Source: Streptococcus porci DSM 23759 (lineage in GTDB: Bacteria; Bacillota; Bacilli; Lactobacillales; Streptococcaceae). Taken from it: 64,000 nucleotides of DNA. The DNA lies in NCBI RefSeq assembly GCF_000423765.1, contig NZ_AUIP01000006.1, positions 99,221 to 163,220 on the forward strand. The letters run 5' to 3'. The notes under the pieces are model-generated. The model worked only from the letters and a program-made list of their open reading frames with translations, made no database searches and was not told the origin of the DNA. How positions within the stretch are numbered: position 1 is the stretch's first letter; every line of letters starts with the position of its first letter. Position numbers and translations under genes: made by a program. Below are positions 26,692 to 37,430 of the stretch, piece after piece.

Positions 26692-27099
26692 TTATTTCAT
26701 ATACGCAACACAATCATATTTACCTACTTGATTAAGTCCATTCTTCTCATAAAACTTTTTTGTTATTTGATTATCTTCAGTTAATAAAATAATCTGTCTT
26801 ATGTCTTCATACTCATCTAAAATTGTTGTAATAAAATGACTTCCTATTCCTCTTCCTTGATAAGCTTTCAAAACAAGAATATCTTGAATATAAATAATTG
26901 TACTACCATCTCCAATAACTCGTGCTAATCCTACTAACAGATCTCCATCCCAAGCAGTCCATACTTTTAAAGAGTTTTTCAATGCAAGTTCTAACTGATT
27001 TGGATTGGAAGTATACGCAGTCCATGAAACATCATTGTATAGGTTGAGAAGACTATCCAAACTTGGCATTACTTGCTCTCTAATTAAAATATGTTCCAC
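26692..27099 (-). CDS. GNAT-family N-acetyltransferase
   Basis: I start it at GTG 27099, which has GAGGAGG six bases upstream; the ATG five codons earlier overlaps that ribosome site. The 135-residue protein has the GNAT fold signatures IYIQDILVLKAYQGRGIGSH (motif A, Q-G-R-G-I-G) and LTEDNQITKKFYEKNGL (motif B). It transfers an acetyl group from acetyl-CoA to an unknown amine substrate. It stands alone between two degraded stretches and is likely accessory DNA. Confidence 0.82.
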   Translation of the reverse strand: MEHILIREQVMPSLDSLLNLYNDVSWTAYTSNPNQLELALKNSLKVWTAWDGDLLVGLARVIGDGSTIIYIQDILVLKAYQGRGIGSHFITTILDEYEDIRQIILLTEDNQITKKFYEKNGLNQVGKYDCVAYMK

Positions 27100-27114
27100 T
27101 TTTATCCTCCTCAA

Positions 27115-27600
27115 AAGTCTATAGCTTTATAAATTATTAAAACATTATCAGATTAAAAAGTTCTCATCGCTAAGAATATCCTCTAGATCGTTTTCATTTC
27201 GGAATTTTTCCCATTTCAAGAACTGTTTTATTCCATTGTATCCTTCCAGTATTCTTTTTTCAAGCTTGACAATACACTTTAATAATATTTGATATAGCAC
27301 ATCATATTAATACATTATCGTTAAATTGTAGGACATCTGTCATAGGACGTAATTTAATTCGAAAATATGGTTATAGGATCCCAAATAATTCATTACTACT
27401 GTCAAAAAGAAAACGGTCACCCTTTGGTCACCATTTTCTTTTAACAGATAATATAATAAAGGACAAATTTTTATTGCTCTTACTGATAAAATTAGTTTTG
27501 ATGATGATGAAGTTATAAAAATAATAAATGATAATGAAGTATTGTTTCTATCTCGAAACGGCAATGAGTTATTTGGAGAAAGTTGGAAAGAAAATTAAGT
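27115..27600. other. Degenerate intergenic region
   Basis: No intact gene. On the plus strand 27462-27597 keeps a 45-codon fragment (FIALTDKISFDDDEVIKI, then NELFGESWKEN-stop) that looks like the end of a lost gene of unknown family. The A+T-rich remainder holds nothing recognisable. Confidence 0.45.
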
Positions 27601-27754
27601 CTGGGAGTTAAGTTCCTTGTCCCCTTTTTGTCCCACATTATTTTTCTAACAATAATTTTTCAAAAATTTAGCAAAACAAAAAGCCTTTAAAATCAGCATT
27701 CTTGACTATTTTTAACACAAAAAATTGTAGGAAATCGTTGTAGGGGGTAGATAA

Positions 27755-27792
27755 TGTGGAAAAAGCCTTCGACAGAAGGTTTTTTCTTGTTG
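27755..27792 (+). terminator. Hairpin AAAGCCTTC / GAAGGTTTTTTC
   Basis: A perfect stem with T6, just upstream of a GNAT gene that starts at 27806. It ends any rightward transcript from the degenerate region, or attenuates the GNAT gene. Confidence 0.75.
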
Positions 27793-27805
27793 ATGGAGTT
27801 CTTTT

Positions 27806-28243
27806 ATGAAGATTATTGACTATCAAGCGAAATATCGTGACGACTTGATTTTTATGATATTAGAAGCCAAGGATGCGCTAGGACGAATTCCTAGTATCAA
27901 TCCCGATTTGCTGAATATTGAGGTAACCTATCTGGAAAAAGGCGATAAATTCTGGATCGCTCTGGATGAACGAGATAGGGTTATCGGATCGGTTGCCTAT
28001 TCTTATATACCACAGTCGTCTCAGGTAATTCTGCACAGGCTCTTTGTCAAAGCTAACCTTAAACGACAAGGCATTGGTGGTCAATTACTAACTTTTGCTG
28101 AAGATTATTTGAGAGAAATAGGAAAAACTATCGTCCATGTCCATCTGGGACAACCCAAGAAAGACTGGATAGCTTCCTATTCCTTTTATCCCAAACACGG
28201 CTATCTTTTTTATGATGACACCCATTTAAGGAAGACTTTATAG
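27806..28243 (+). CDS. GNAT-family N-acetyltransferase
   Basis: This 145-residue acetyltransferase has QVILHRLFVKANLKRQGIGG (motif A, R-Q-G-I-G), followed by a LLTFAEDYLREIGKTIVHVH segment and the ending SFYPKHGYLFYDDTHLRKTL. The substrate is not predictable. It is transcribed toward uvrA and shares with it a two-way terminator at 28282-28316. Confidence 0.85.
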   Translation: MKIIDYQAKYRDDLIFMILEAKDALGRIPSINPDLLNIEVTYLEKGDKFWIALDERDRVIGSVAYSYIPQSSQVILHRLFVKANLKRQGIGGQLLTFAEDYLREIGKTIVHVHLGQPKKDWIASYSFYPKHGYLFYDDTHLRKTL

Positions 28244-28279
28244 GAACATGATAAAATTCCCTCTCATTTGAACCGTGTT

Positions 28280-28318
28280 CCCCAAGTTAGACAGAAAAAA
28301 TCTAACTTGGGGAGCAGT
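28280..28318. terminator. Bidirectional terminator between GNAT gene and uvrA
   Basis: CCCCAAGTTAGA and TCTAACTTGGGG form a 12-bp perfect stem around AAAAAA, between two convergent genes. Confidence 0.85.
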
Positions 28319-28340
28319 TCATTTTGAGAAGGAATTTTTT

Positions 28341-31163
28341 TTATAATTTCATTTTCAAGTATTGGCCCGTGTAGCTTTCAGAAACTTTTGCGACTTCTTC
28401 TGGAGTGCCGGTAGCAATGATAGTTCCGCCACCGACACCTCCTTCTGGACCAAGGTCAATGATATGGTCTGCCGTCTTAATGACATCCAAATTATGCTCG
28501 ATGACAAGAACTGTATTTCCTTCGTTGACAAAGCGTTCCAAGACTTTAAGAAGCCGAGCAATATCATCCGTATGCAGTCCCGTCGTTGGTTCATCCAAAA
28601 TGTAGAAAGATTTACCGGTTGAACGTTTGTGGAGTTCACTAGCCAATTTCATGCGCTGAGCCTCTCCACCTGAAAGCGTCGTTGCCGGTTGCCCCAAAGT
28701 GACGTAACCAAGCCCCACATCCTTAATCGTTTGAACTTTGCGAGCAATCTTTGGAATAGCTGCAAAGAAGTCCACCGCGTCATCAACCGTCATGTCCAGA
28801 ATTTCAGCAATATTCTTGTCCTTATAACGGACTTCCAAGGTTTCTGAATTGTAGCGCGTACCATGGCAAACCTCACAGGGAACATAAACGTCAGGTAAGA
28901 AGTGCATTTCAATCTTGATAATGCCGTCTCCCGAACAAGCTTCACAGCGTCCGCCTTTGACATTGAAAGAGAAACGACCTTTTTTGTAACCACGGATTTT
29001 GGCCTCATTGGTTTGGGCAAATAAATCACGAATGTCGTCAAAAACACCGGTGTAGGTCGCAGGATTTGACCGCGGTGTCCGTCCGATTGGACTCTGGTCA
29101 ATGTCAATCAAGCGCTCGATATGTTCAATTCCTTCAACAGACTTATACTTCCCTGGTTTGTCGGAATTGCGATTGATTTTTTGAGCAATGACTTTCTTCA
29201 AAATACCGTTTACCAAGGTTGATTTTCCTGAACCGGAAACCCCCGTCACAGCTACAAATTTACCCAGCGGAAACTTAACATCTATATTTTTCAAATTATT
29301 TTCGCTGGCACCTTTGATTTCAATAAAGCGCCCATTCCCACCTCGACGCTCAAGGGGAACTGGAATGGTTTTCTTGCCCGATAAGTATTGACCTGTAATT
29401 GATTTTTTATTTTTAGCTACTTGTTCCGGTGTTCCAGAAGCAATAACCTCACCACCAAATTGACCTGCACCTGGTCCAATATCAATCAGCCAATCAGCCT
29501 GCATCATGGTGTCTTCATCATGCTCAACGACAATCAAGGTATTTCCTAAATCACGCATTTTTTTAAGACTGGAAATGAGACGGTCATTATCTCGCTGATG
29601 AAGTCCAATAGATGGCTCGTCTAAGACATAAAGGACACCACTCAAATTAGAACCAATTTGCGTTGCCAAACGAATCCGCTGACTCTCTCCTCCAGATAAG
29701 GTTCCCGCCGTACGAGATAAAGTCAAGTAGTTAAGCCCCACATTATTGAGGAAGGTCAGGCGATCAGTCACTTCTTTGAGAATCGGCCCAGCAATCTGCT
29801 TATCATTTCCTTCCAATTTGAGATTTTTTACAATAGATAGGTGATCTTCAATAGACAAGTCAGAAACTTCTGCGATGTTTAGTCCCTTTTCCCCGCCAAC
29901 ACGTACCGAAAGGGCGGCCTCGTTGAGTCGGTGACCGTGACAGGTTTGACATTTGAGCTCGTTCATATAAGCTCGCATGACATTTCGGGTGTAGTCACTG
30001 CTTGTCTCGTGATAACGTCGATTGATGTTCGTGATCACTCCTTCAAAGACAATATCGATGTCTCGAATTCCCCCAAAGTCATTTTCATAGTGAAAGTGAA
30101 ATTCACGCTCACCCGAACCATAGAGGACCAGTTCTCGATCCTCTTCAGATAAGTCTTCCCACGGGGTATCCATATCCACCCCAAATTGTGTCATGGCCTG
30201 CTCCAACATCATCGGATAATAATTAGATGAGATAGGATTCCAAGGCTCAATCGCTCCTTGGCGCAGCGTTTTTTCAGGGAAAGGAATCACCAAATCAAGA
30301 TCGACTTCTAGCTTCATGCCAAGACCATCACAGGTCGGACAAGAACCAAAGGGCGCATTGAATGAGAAAAGGCGAGGCTCAAGTTCAGGTACCGTGAAGC
30401 CACAAACAGGACAGGAATAATGTTCTGAATACAAGAGCTCGTTTCCGTCCATGGTATCGATGACCAAGTAGCCGTCCGCCAACCGCAGGGCAGACTCAAT
30501 CGAATCAAAGAGACGAGAACGAATACCCTCCTTATTGACCAAACGGTCAACAACAACCTCAATATTGTGCATCTGACTTTTAGATAGTTCAGGAACTTCA
30601 GTCACGTCATAAATGTCACCATCCACGCGCACACGCACATAGCCATCTTTTTGAATCTTTTCAAAAATCGTTTTGTGTTGCCCTTTTTTGCGACGAACAA
30701 TAGGTGCCAAAACCTGCATCCGAGTCCGTTCAGGCAACTCCAAAACCTCATCCACAATTTGTTCTACCGAGGAAGCAGCGATGGCTCCATGCCCATTGAT
30801 ACAGTAAGGAATACCAACACGAGCGTAAAGCAGGCGCAAATAATCATTAATTTCTGTTGCTGTTCCAACCGTCGAGCGCGGATTTTTACTAGTCGTTTTT
30901 TGGTCAATGGAAATGGCAGGGCTGAGACCATCAATAGAATCCACATCTGGTTTTTCCATATTTCCCAAAAACTGACGAGCATAAGCCGATAAGGATTCCA
31001 CATACCGGCGTTGCCCTTCCGCATAAATCGTATCAAAAGCCAGAGAAGATTTCCCCGAACCCGATAAACCCGTCACCACAACTAGCTTATCACGCGGAAT
31101 CTCCACATCAATATTCTTTAAATTATGGGCACGAGCCCCATGAATAACTAACTTATCTTGCAT
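28341..31163 (-). CDS. uvrA: Excinuclease ABC subunit A
   Basis: UvrA finds bulky DNA lesions and loads UvrB in nucleotide excision repair. The 940-residue protein has two ABC ATPase modules: Walker [10 protein letters not shown] near 32 and GVSGSGKST near 641; signature LSGGESQR near 488 and LSGGEAQR near 829; and two zinc-binding CxxC sets ([16 protein letters not shown] region near 253 and CEACSGDG...CEVCHG near 739-767). Length and motifs are normal. It is transcribed alone and divergent from corA. Confidence 0.97.
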   Translation of the reverse strand: MQDKLVIHGARAHNLKNIDVEIPRDKLVVVTGLSGSGKSSLAFDTIYAEGQRRYVESLSAYARQFLGNMEKPDVDSIDGLSPAISIDQKTTSKNPRSTVGTATEINDYLRLLYARVGIPYCINGHGAIAASSVEQIVDEVLELPERTRMQVLAPIVRRKKGQHKTIFEKIQKDGYVRVRVDGDIYDVTEVPELSKSQMHNIEVVVDRLVNKEGIRSRLFDSIESALRLADGYLVIDTMDGNELLYSEHYSCPVCGFTVPELEPRLFSFNAPFGSCPTCDGLGMKLEVDLDLVIPFPEKTLRQGAIEPWNPISSNYYPMMLEQAMTQFGVDMDTPWEDLSEEDRELVLYGSGEREFHFHYENDFGGIRDIDIVFEGVITNINRRYHETSSDYTRNVMRAYMNELKCQTCHGHRLNEAALSVRVGGEKGLNIAEVSDLSIEDHLSIVKNLKLEGNDKQIAGPILKEVTDRLTFLNNVGLNYLTLSRTAGTLSGGESQRIRLATQIGSNLSGVLYVLDEPSIGLHQRDNDRLISSLKKMRDLGNTLIVVEHDEDTMMQADWLIDIGPGAGQFGGEVIASGTPEQVAKNKKSITGQYLSGKKTIPVPLERRGGNGRFIEIKGASENNLKNIDVKFPLGKFVAVTGVSGSGKSTLVNGILKKVIAQKINRNSDKPGKYKSVEGIEHIERLIDIDQSPIGRTPRSNPATYTGVFDDIRDLFAQTNEAKIRGYKKGRFSFNVKGGRCEACSGDGIIKIEMHFLPDVYVPCEVCHGTRYNSETLEVRYKDKNIAEILDMTVDDAVDFFAAIPKIARKVQTIKDVGLGYVTLGQPATTLSGGEAQRMKLASELHKRSTGKSFYILDEPTTGLHTDDIARLLKVLERFVNEGNTVLVIEHNLDVIKTADHIIDLGPEGGVGGGTIIATGTPEEVAKVSESYTGQYLKMKL

Positions 31164-31494
31164 ATCTAAGATACCGAGCCCGTAAAATACAATGTGAACA
31201 TAGAAACTTCAAACAGGTTGCCTATACCCGTTCAGTTATCCTTTTCACACAAGCTTTAGGGCAGGGTTCATTCCTTTCTAAAAAACAAGGAAGACTTTAA
31301 CAGTCTAGAGAGTTTTAATTGTCCTCAAAGAAAGAGGTAAACCATATTCAACCCTCTCTTTGTATCAAGCCTTGAAGCATCGTCTATCTTTCCATTATAA
31401 CAAATTTCCCAAAAGAGTTCCCACAAAAGACTTATTTTATAGTATAATAAACTGTATGCCCACTGGGCCAAATCTATCCAAAGGAGGGGTCTTG
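31164..31494. promoter_or_regulatory. Divergent uvrA-corA promoter region
   Basis: This 331-bp gap holds TATAAT for uvrA on the minus strand (31399-31394) and TATAAT for corA on the plus strand (31443-31448), about 45 bp apart. The uvrA leader would be about 230 nt. No gene or RNA family is seen in it; I do not find a clear LexA/HdiR operator. Confidence 0.5.
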
Positions 31495-32439
31495 ATGAAA
31501 CAAATATTTTTGTCAACGATGAACGAATTCAAAGAAATTGACACATTTGAGCCGGGTGCTTGGATCAATTTGGTCAATCCTTCCCAGGAAGATTCGGTAA
31601 GAATTGCAGAACGCTTCAATATCGACATCACCGACTTGCGAGCACCACTCGATGCGGAAGAAAGCTCCCGTATTTCCGTGGAAGATAACTACACCCTGAT
31701 TATCGTAGACGTACCAATGCAGGAAGAACGCAACGGTCGCAACTATTACGTGACCATCCCTCTTGGTATCATCGTAGCGCCAGATGCAGTCATCACTACT
31801 TGCTTAGAGGATATTCCCCTTTTTGATCATTTCAAAAATCGGCGGGTGCGGAACTTCTATACCTATATGAAAACACGATTTGTCTTTCAGCTACTGTATC
31901 GAAATGCTGAAATCTTTCTAACAGCCCTGCGTTCCATTGACAGGCAGTCTGATAAAATCGAAGCTGAACTTGAAAAAGCAACAAAAAATGAAGAACTGAT
32001 TGACATGATGGAATTGGAGAAGTCTATCATTTATCTGAAAGCTTCTCTGAAAATCAATGAACGAATCGTCAAAAAATTAACCGGGAATGCCTCCAGCTTG
32101 AAAAAATATGCTGAAGATGAAGACCTGCTTGAAGATACTCTCATCGAGACCCAACAGGCCATCGAGATGGCTAGCATTTACGAAAACGTCCTCAATGTCA
32201 TGACCGAAACCTCTGCTTCCATCATCGGTAATAATCAGAACACCATCATGAAGACGCTGGCCTTGATGACCATGGCCCTAGACATTCCAACCGTTATCTT
32301 CTCAGCTTACGGAATGAACTTTAAGGACAATACCATGCCACTTAACGGACTCCCTAATGCCTTTTGGATTATTGCTTCCATCGCTGCTCTAGGCTCATCC
32401 TGCGTGGTTATTTACTTCTTCAGAAAAAAATGGTTCTAA
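31495..32439 (+). CDS. corA: CorA-family magnesium/divalent cation transporter
   Basis: I start it at ATG 31495 (MKQIFLSTMNEFKEIDTFEP) behind AAGGAGG; the open frame extends 45 codons further without support. The 314-residue protein has a large cytoplasmic alpha/beta and coiled-coil domain, then two C-terminal transmembrane helices. The signature GMN is present after the first helix (YGMNFKDN). It forms pentameric Mg2+ channels in the membrane. It is followed after 46 bp by a DUF1129 membrane protein gene. Confidence 0.93.
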   Translation: MKQIFLSTMNEFKEIDTFEPGAWINLVNPSQEDSVRIAERFNIDITDLRAPLDAEESSRISVEDNYTLIIVDVPMQEERNGRNYYVTIPLGIIVAPDAVITTCLEDIPLFDHFKNRRVRNFYTYMKTRFVFQLLYRNAEIFLTALRSIDRQSDKIEAELEKATKNEELIDMMELEKSIIYLKASLKINERIVKKLTGNASSLKKYAEDEDLLEDTLIETQQAIEMASIYENVLNVMTETSASIIGNNQNTIMKTLALMTMALDIPTVIFSAYGMNFKDNTMPLNGLPNAFWIIASIAALGSSCVVIYFFRKKWF

Positions 32440-32485
32440 CCCATTAGTTTAGTTATTACTCTCCCATCTCTTTAGAAAGGTTCTT

Positions 32486-33139
32486 ATGCAACTAGAAAAC
32501 TTAACCAAAAAAAATCAAGAATTTATAAAAATTGCTACCCATCAGCTGATTCAAGACGGAAAATCTGATGCCGAGATAAAAACCATCCTAGAAGACGTCT
32601 TGCCACAAATTGAAGAAAATCAGAAAAAAGGCATCCCTGCTCGTACTCTCTTGGGTGCTCCTACTGTCTGGGCTGCCTCTTTCACCCCAAAAGCAGGGCA
32701 GGAGAAAGCTGCTAAGGCTACAAAAAATACCAACCCCTGGCTCATGTGGCTGGACACAACCCTTCTCTTCCTCGGGGCATTCTCTTTGTTAAATGCTGTT
32801 TTACAATCTTTCAATAAATCAGCAACTGGCTACGGCATTTTGACCCTCCTCATCCTGACAATGACTGGTGGAGCAGCCATGTATGCCATTTACTACTTCA
32901 TCTACCGCCATATTGCTGCAGGAAATCGACCTCACTGGGCCAAAAGTATGGGCATTCTCTTTGGGGTGACAACCCTTTGGCTAGTAATTTTTACACTAGC
33001 AAGTGTTTTTATCCCAGCTAGCATTAATCCTATCCTATCCATTCCTGCACTCGCTATCATTGGTGCCCTAGCTTTTGGAGCTCGTTATTATTTACAGAAA
33101 AAATACAATGTTGCTAATGCCCTTAACATTGAAAATTAG
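32486..33139 (+). CDS. DUF1129-family membrane protein
   Basis: The 217-residue protein has a charged cytoplasmic N-terminus (MQLENLTKKNQEFIKIATHQ) and then five to six hydrophobic helices from about residue 90. This is the plan of DUF1129 proteins, common in streptococci downstream of corA. Function is unknown. A strong terminator follows. Confidence 0.8.
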   Translation: MQLENLTKKNQEFIKIATHQLIQDGKSDAEIKTILEDVLPQIEENQKKGIPARTLLGAPTVWAASFTPKAGQEKAAKATKNTNPWLMWLDTTLLFLGAFSLLNAVLQSFNKSATGYGILTLLILTMTGGAAMYAIYYFIYRHIAAGNRPHWAKSMGILFGVTTLWLVIFTLASVFIPASINPILSIPALAIIGALAFGARYYLQKKYNVANALNIEN

Positions 33140-33144
33140 AAAAA

Positions 33145-33182
33145 GAAGAAGATGCGTTCACATGGACACATCTTCTTTTCAT
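33145..33182 (+). terminator. Terminator after the DUF1129 gene
   Basis: GAAGATG...CATCTTC stem with TTTTC following, 10 bp after the stop codon. Confidence 0.8.
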
Positions 33183-33194
33183 TTTATCAAAATA

Positions 33195-33271
33195 AAAAGA
33201 GCACACAATCGACCTCGCTTAGGGCTGCTGGATTCCTCCCCTGACCCACTTCACGCACGACTGTTGCTCCA
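33195..33271 (-). ncRNA. ffs: Small signal recognition particle RNA (4.5S/scRNA)
   Basis: The minus strand contains GGGTCAGGGGAGGAATCC (about 33246-33229) followed by AGCAGCCCTAAGCG, the conserved domain IV of bacterial SRP RNA with its GGAA-type tetraloop and the symmetric internal loop that binds Ffh. It is flanked by a stem (AGTCGTGCGTGAAG side) and ends in a GTGTGCTC-TTTTT terminator. The promoter is TATAAT at 33283-33278 with TTGCAA 16 bp further up. With Ffh it targets membrane proteins to the translocon. Confidence 0.88.
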
Positions 33272-33277
33272 TAGAGT

Positions 33278-33305
33278 ATTATAGCACATTTTGAAGCTTT
33301 TGCAA
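33278..33305 (-). promoter_or_regulatory. Promoter of the SRP RNA gene
   Basis: TATAAT (33283-33278) and TTGCAA (33305-33300) separated by 16 bp on the minus strand, with the RNA starting about 8 bp downstream. Confidence 0.65.
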
Positions 33306-33371
33306 GTTTTCTTGCTCATTCACAGGACAAACGTATGAAGAAAATCATTTATTGAAAAAGTTTTGAAAATA

Positions 33372-34828
33372 TCAAAAGTCTATTTTTTCTGGCCCATGAT
33401 AGGAAATATCAACTCTATTTTCGAACGGGAATCCCGTTTTTTGTTCGATAGTATAGTCTTCTCCTAATAATCGACTTGCCATAAAAAGATTAACAAATAT
33501 TCTATTATCATCTTCTAGATAAACATAGCGTCCTATCGATGCAACTGTCCTGGTAAAATTAGGTGGACAGCAAGCACATCCTAGCCAGTCTGGTCTTTGA
33601 GTTTTGACATGACCTTTCCCTGGATTATGATGGCAAGAATCAACATCAACCTCTAAAGGATCCACATAGAAGAATTGTTTCCCATTTAGCGAGGCTCCCG
33701 ATAAAATCCCGTTATAAATTAAGCGGTCAATAACATCTAGATATTCAGCTTTTGGAGACTGTTGGAATAATTCATAAGCAAAATTTAACAGTGCAATTGC
33801 CGCACAAGTTTCACAATACATTGTATCATTTGGCAAATCATAAGCACCTATAAAAGCCTCTCCAAAAACTGTTGAGCCTACGCCACCAGTTATATACATT
33901 TTACGATTAACAATATCATCCCAAATAGCTAAGCAGGCTTGGTAAAGCTCATTATCAAAGTCTCGATTCACAATTTTCGCCATTCCAGTAGCCATATAAG
34001 CAACCTAACAGCATGCCCCACTGCTTTTGTTTGATATTTTGGCTGTGTAAAAGCCTGTAAATAAGTCAAATCTACACGAGAACTGTCCGTAGAGAGACCT
34101 AATTTAAGATTGGATTCAATTTCTTTCTGATAAAACTCTGGATCTTCACCACGCACATTAATAAAAAATTGACTTAACCTAAGGTAAGCATTATCACCTG
34201 TGTAATCATATAATTTAACCAGTGCTAACTCAATTTCTTGATGACCGTCTGCACCTTGAATTTTTCCATTTTCATAACCAAAGTGATCTTCAATATGCTT
34301 CACAAAGCGTTTGGCAATATCTAACAGCTTAGATTTTCCAGTTCCCTTATCGTAAGCTATCCCAGCCTCTATTAGATGCCCTGCACAATACAATTCATGA
34401 CTAAAATACAGCTGACGATATTTTAGCTGTGGAAATTTCAACTGAAAATAAGTGTTAAGATAACCATCTTTTTCTTGAGCTTTCTCGATAATAGCAATAA
34501 CATCATCAGCCTGAGCTTCTAGCTGAGAATCTTCTGTGTTCTGGAGCAATAGCCCTACCGACTCCAGCCATTTATAGACATCGCTATCTTGAAAAAACCA
34601 TCCAAAATGTTCTCCTTGTGATATTCCTGCTGCTATTTTGAAGTTTTCAATGGCATGACTCTTTCCAAATGGTAACGTTTCATCTTTTCATTCGGCTTGG
34701 ACATCCACATCAATAGCATCCTTTAATACACTTAATTGATACGGGATGGTTTCCTGTTTAATGAGCTCTAAATAGTTTTTCCAGAATTCAGATTCAACGG
34801 TTACATTTTTTAACAGAACCTCTCTCAT
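33372..34828 (-). pseudogene. Decayed GH127 beta-L-arabinofuranosidase (DUF1680) gene
   Basis: From ATG 34828 the frame reads MREVLLKNVTVESEFWKNYL and is then broken three ways. A TGA occurs in frame near 34691 (before KDETLPFGKSHAIENFKIAA). A frameshift near 34000 separates KAVGHAVRLL from YMATGMAKIVNRDFDNELYQ. The product ends early with GPEKIDF-stop, far short of the roughly 650 residues typical of GH127. The retained HxGKGHVKTQRP and CCPPNF region includes the cysteines of the active site. The enzyme releases arabinose from arabinosides; its loss leaves the adjacent araBAD genes dependent on free arabinose. Confidence 0.85.
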
Positions 34829-34956
34829 CACATTTTCTCCTTAATGATTGTCAGAAAATGCTAGTATAAAGAAAGATGAGACTCGATAATATTAACGACT
34901 AACATTCGCCTCTCTTTATTAGATTATAAACTCATTCGCCTAGTAGCACTAACTCA

Positions 34957-37326
34957 CTAGTTACCGATATTCTCCCACTTCCAATCACGGACTTCTGGGA
35001 TATCATCTCCGTTTTCACGGATATATGCGGTATGGTAAGCAACTTTGTCATCCATTTTTTGGGCAAAGGCTGACGCCTTGTCTCCTAGTACAGCTTGTGC
35101 CGCCTCTTTAGCAATATGGAAGCGGTCCATCTCTGACATTACACGCATGTCAAATGGGGTTGTGATATCACCATTTTCACGGTATCCATGGATATAAACG
35201 TTATGGTTGGCACGGTCAAAGAAGAGGTCACGAATCATGCCTTCATAGCCGTGGAATCCAAAGATAACTGGTTTATCAGTCGTGAAGAGTTTGTTAAAGA
35301 CTTCATCTGACAAGCCTCGTGGATCCACTTTTGGTGAACGCAGTTTCAGAATATCAACCACATTGATAAAGCGAATCTTAAGTTTTGGGAAGGCTTTATG
35401 AAGGATAGAAATACCTGCCAAAACTTCCAAGTTTGGTTCTGTTCCTGCTGCCACAAAGACAACATCTGGCTCTTCATCTGGTGAGACATTTGATGCCCAG
35501 TCAATGACTTTATAGCCTTCACGAACTAATTCTTCTGCTTCTGCGACTGAGTAGAACTGTGGTCGCGGATGCTTAGAAGTGACAATCACATTAACCTTAT
35601 CTTCGTCTGCGAGAGCTTTTTCCATAACCGCAAAAAGTGAATTACTATCTGCTGGTAAGTATTCACGGATGTACTCCGGTGTCTTCTCTGCTAAGTGAGT
35701 CAAAAGGCCTGGATCTTGGTGAGTGTAACCATTATGGTCTTGTTGGAAGACCGTCGAAGTCGCAATCAAGTTGAGGGCTGGGTAATTCTTACGCCAGTTG
35801 GTGTGTGTCTTAGACTTACGTATCCATTTGAAATGTTGCGTAATCATTGAATCAACGACACGTAGGAAGGATTCATATGACGCAAAGAAGCCATGGCGAC
35901 CTGTCAAGATATAGCCTTCTAAGAAACCTTCTGCTTGGTGTTCTGAAAGCTGTGAATCAATAACGCGCCCCACTGGTGAAATCCACTCATCGTAAGATTC
36001 ATCACGACGACCAAGCCATTGACGATTAGTCACTTTAAAGACATTATTGAGACGATTTGATTTGGTTTCATCTGGGCCAAAGATACGGAAGTTATCTGGG
36101 TTAGCTTCTACTAGGTCAGCCACATAATTACCAAATTCAATCATGTCTTGTTTCATGACAGCCCCTGGAGTTGAGGTATCGATGGCATGTTTACGCCAGT
36201 CCGCTAAGTCAAGTTTTTTCACAACACCCGCATTAGTAATTGGGTTCATGGACATACGACGATCACCTTTTGGTGAAATAGCACGAATCTCTTCTTTCAC
36301 ATAACCTTTTTCATCAAATAATTCCTCTGGCCGATAAGAATTAAGCCAACCAGTCAAATGGTTAATGTGTTCCATATGACCAGCTTCTACTGGAATTGGA
36401 ACTTGGTGAGCGCGGAAACCACCTTCAATTGGTTCGTCATTCCATTCTTTTGGCCCTGTCCAACCTTTTGGAATACGGACAATCAATACTGGCCAAGCTG
36501 GTTGACTAGCTTCTTCTGCTGGGTGCTTGCGAGCTTCTGTTTGAATGGCTTTGATTTCTTCAATCACCTTATCAAGGGTCTCTGCCATTTGAACATGAAC
36601 AAGATCTGGATTTGTTCCTTCGACAAAATAAGGTTTCCAACCAAAACCATTAAAGAGTTGTGTTAATTCTTCATCCGTCTTACGAGCCATAATGGTTGGA
36701 TTGTGGATTTTACCACCATTGAGGTAAAGAATTGGTAGAACAGCACCATCATTTACTGGGTTGATAAAGGTATTTGAGAACCAACCAGCAGCCAACGGGC
36801 CAGTTTCAGCTTCCCCGTCACCAATAACAGTTGCTGCAATGACATCTGGGTTATCTAAGATTGCGCCTGTCGCGTGAGAAAGAGCGTATCCAAGTTCACC
36901 ACCTTCATGGATAGAGCCTGGTGTTTCAGGTGCGGCATGAGAGGCAATACCGCCTGGGAAAGAGAATATTTTACAAAGTTGTTTCAATCCTTCTTCATCT
37001 TGAGTGATTTGTGGGTAACGCTCGGTGTAAGAACCATCAATGTATGAGTTTGACACCATAACCTGACCACCGTGTCCTGGTCCCTCGATATAGAACATAT
37101 CAAGGTCATATTTATTGATGACACGATTAAGGTGTGCATAGATAAAGTTTTGTCCTGAGATTGTTCCCCAGTGTCCGATGGGGTGTACTTTAACGTCCTC
37201 TGCTGTAACTTCACGACGAAGTAGGGGATTGTCTTTCATATACATCTGTGCTACTGAGATGTAGTTGGCTGCACGCCACCATGCATCAACTTTTGAAAGG
37301 TATTCTGTTGAATTAAAATCTGTCAT
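34957..37326 (-). CDS. xfp: Xylulose-5-phosphate/fructose-6-phosphate phosphoketolase
   Basis: This TPP enzyme splits xylulose 5-phosphate into acetyl phosphate and glyceraldehyde 3-phosphate. The 789-residue length is normal. Family motifs include IEGPGHGGQ near 80, [11 protein letters not shown] near 170 (TPP site) and [16 protein letters not shown] near 530. Here it completes arabinose use: AraA, AraB and AraD give xylulose 5-phosphate, which Xfp cleaves. It follows araA by 104 bp with a hairpin between, so it may have its own promoter or be reached by read-through. Confidence 0.95.
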   Translation of the reverse strand: MTDFNSTEYLSKVDAWWRAANYISVAQMYMKDNPLLRREVTAEDVKVHPIGHWGTISGQNFIYAHLNRVINKYDLDMFYIEGPGHGGQVMVSNSYIDGSYTERYPQITQDEEGLKQLCKIFSFPGGIASHAAPETPGSIHEGGELGYALSHATGAILDNPDVIAATVIGDGEAETGPLAAGWFSNTFINPVNDGAVLPILYLNGGKIHNPTIMARKTDEELTQLFNGFGWKPYFVEGTNPDLVHVQMAETLDKVIEEIKAIQTEARKHPAEEASQPAWPVLIVRIPKGWTGPKEWNDEPIEGGFRAHQVPIPVEAGHMEHINHLTGWLNSYRPEELFDEKGYVKEEIRAISPKGDRRMSMNPITNAGVVKKLDLADWRKHAIDTSTPGAVMKQDMIEFGNYVADLVEANPDNFRIFGPDETKSNRLNNVFKVTNRQWLGRRDESYDEWISPVGRVIDSQLSEHQAEGFLEGYILTGRHGFFASYESFLRVVDSMITQHFKWIRKSKTHTNWRKNYPALNLIATSTVFQQDHNGYTHQDPGLLTHLAEKTPEYIREYLPADSNSLFAVMEKALADEDKVNVIVTSKHPRPQFYSVAEAEELVREGYKVIDWASNVSPDEEPDVVFVAAGTEPNLEVLAGISILHKAFPKLKIRFINVVDILKLRSPKVDPRGLSDEVFNKLFTTDKPVIFGFHGYEGMIRDLFFDRANHNVYIHGYRENGDITTPFDMRVMSEMDRFHIAKEAAQAVLGDKASAFAQKMDDKVAYHTAYIRENGDDIPEVRDWKWENIGN

Positions 37327-37378
37327 GTTTGTCTTCCTTTTTATTTTTTGTGAGTTTTATCACGTGTTTTTCTAAAGA

Positions 37379-37408
37379 AATTGGCTGAAGCTTCAGCCAA
37401 TTTTGCTA
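37379..37408 (-). terminator. Hairpin after araA
   Basis: TTGGCTGAAG/CTTCAGCCAA, a perfect 10-bp stem followed on the minus strand by TTTCTTT. It lies between araA and xfp and could end or attenuate the ara transcript. Confidence 0.7.
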
Positions 37409-37430
37409 TTGTTAACAAACCTACGTTCCT

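Noticed and set aside
27340..27564. Leftward 74-codon frame
   Set aside because: Low-complexity translation over a degenerate region; the plus strand fragment NELFGESWKEN looks more gene-like but is also broken.
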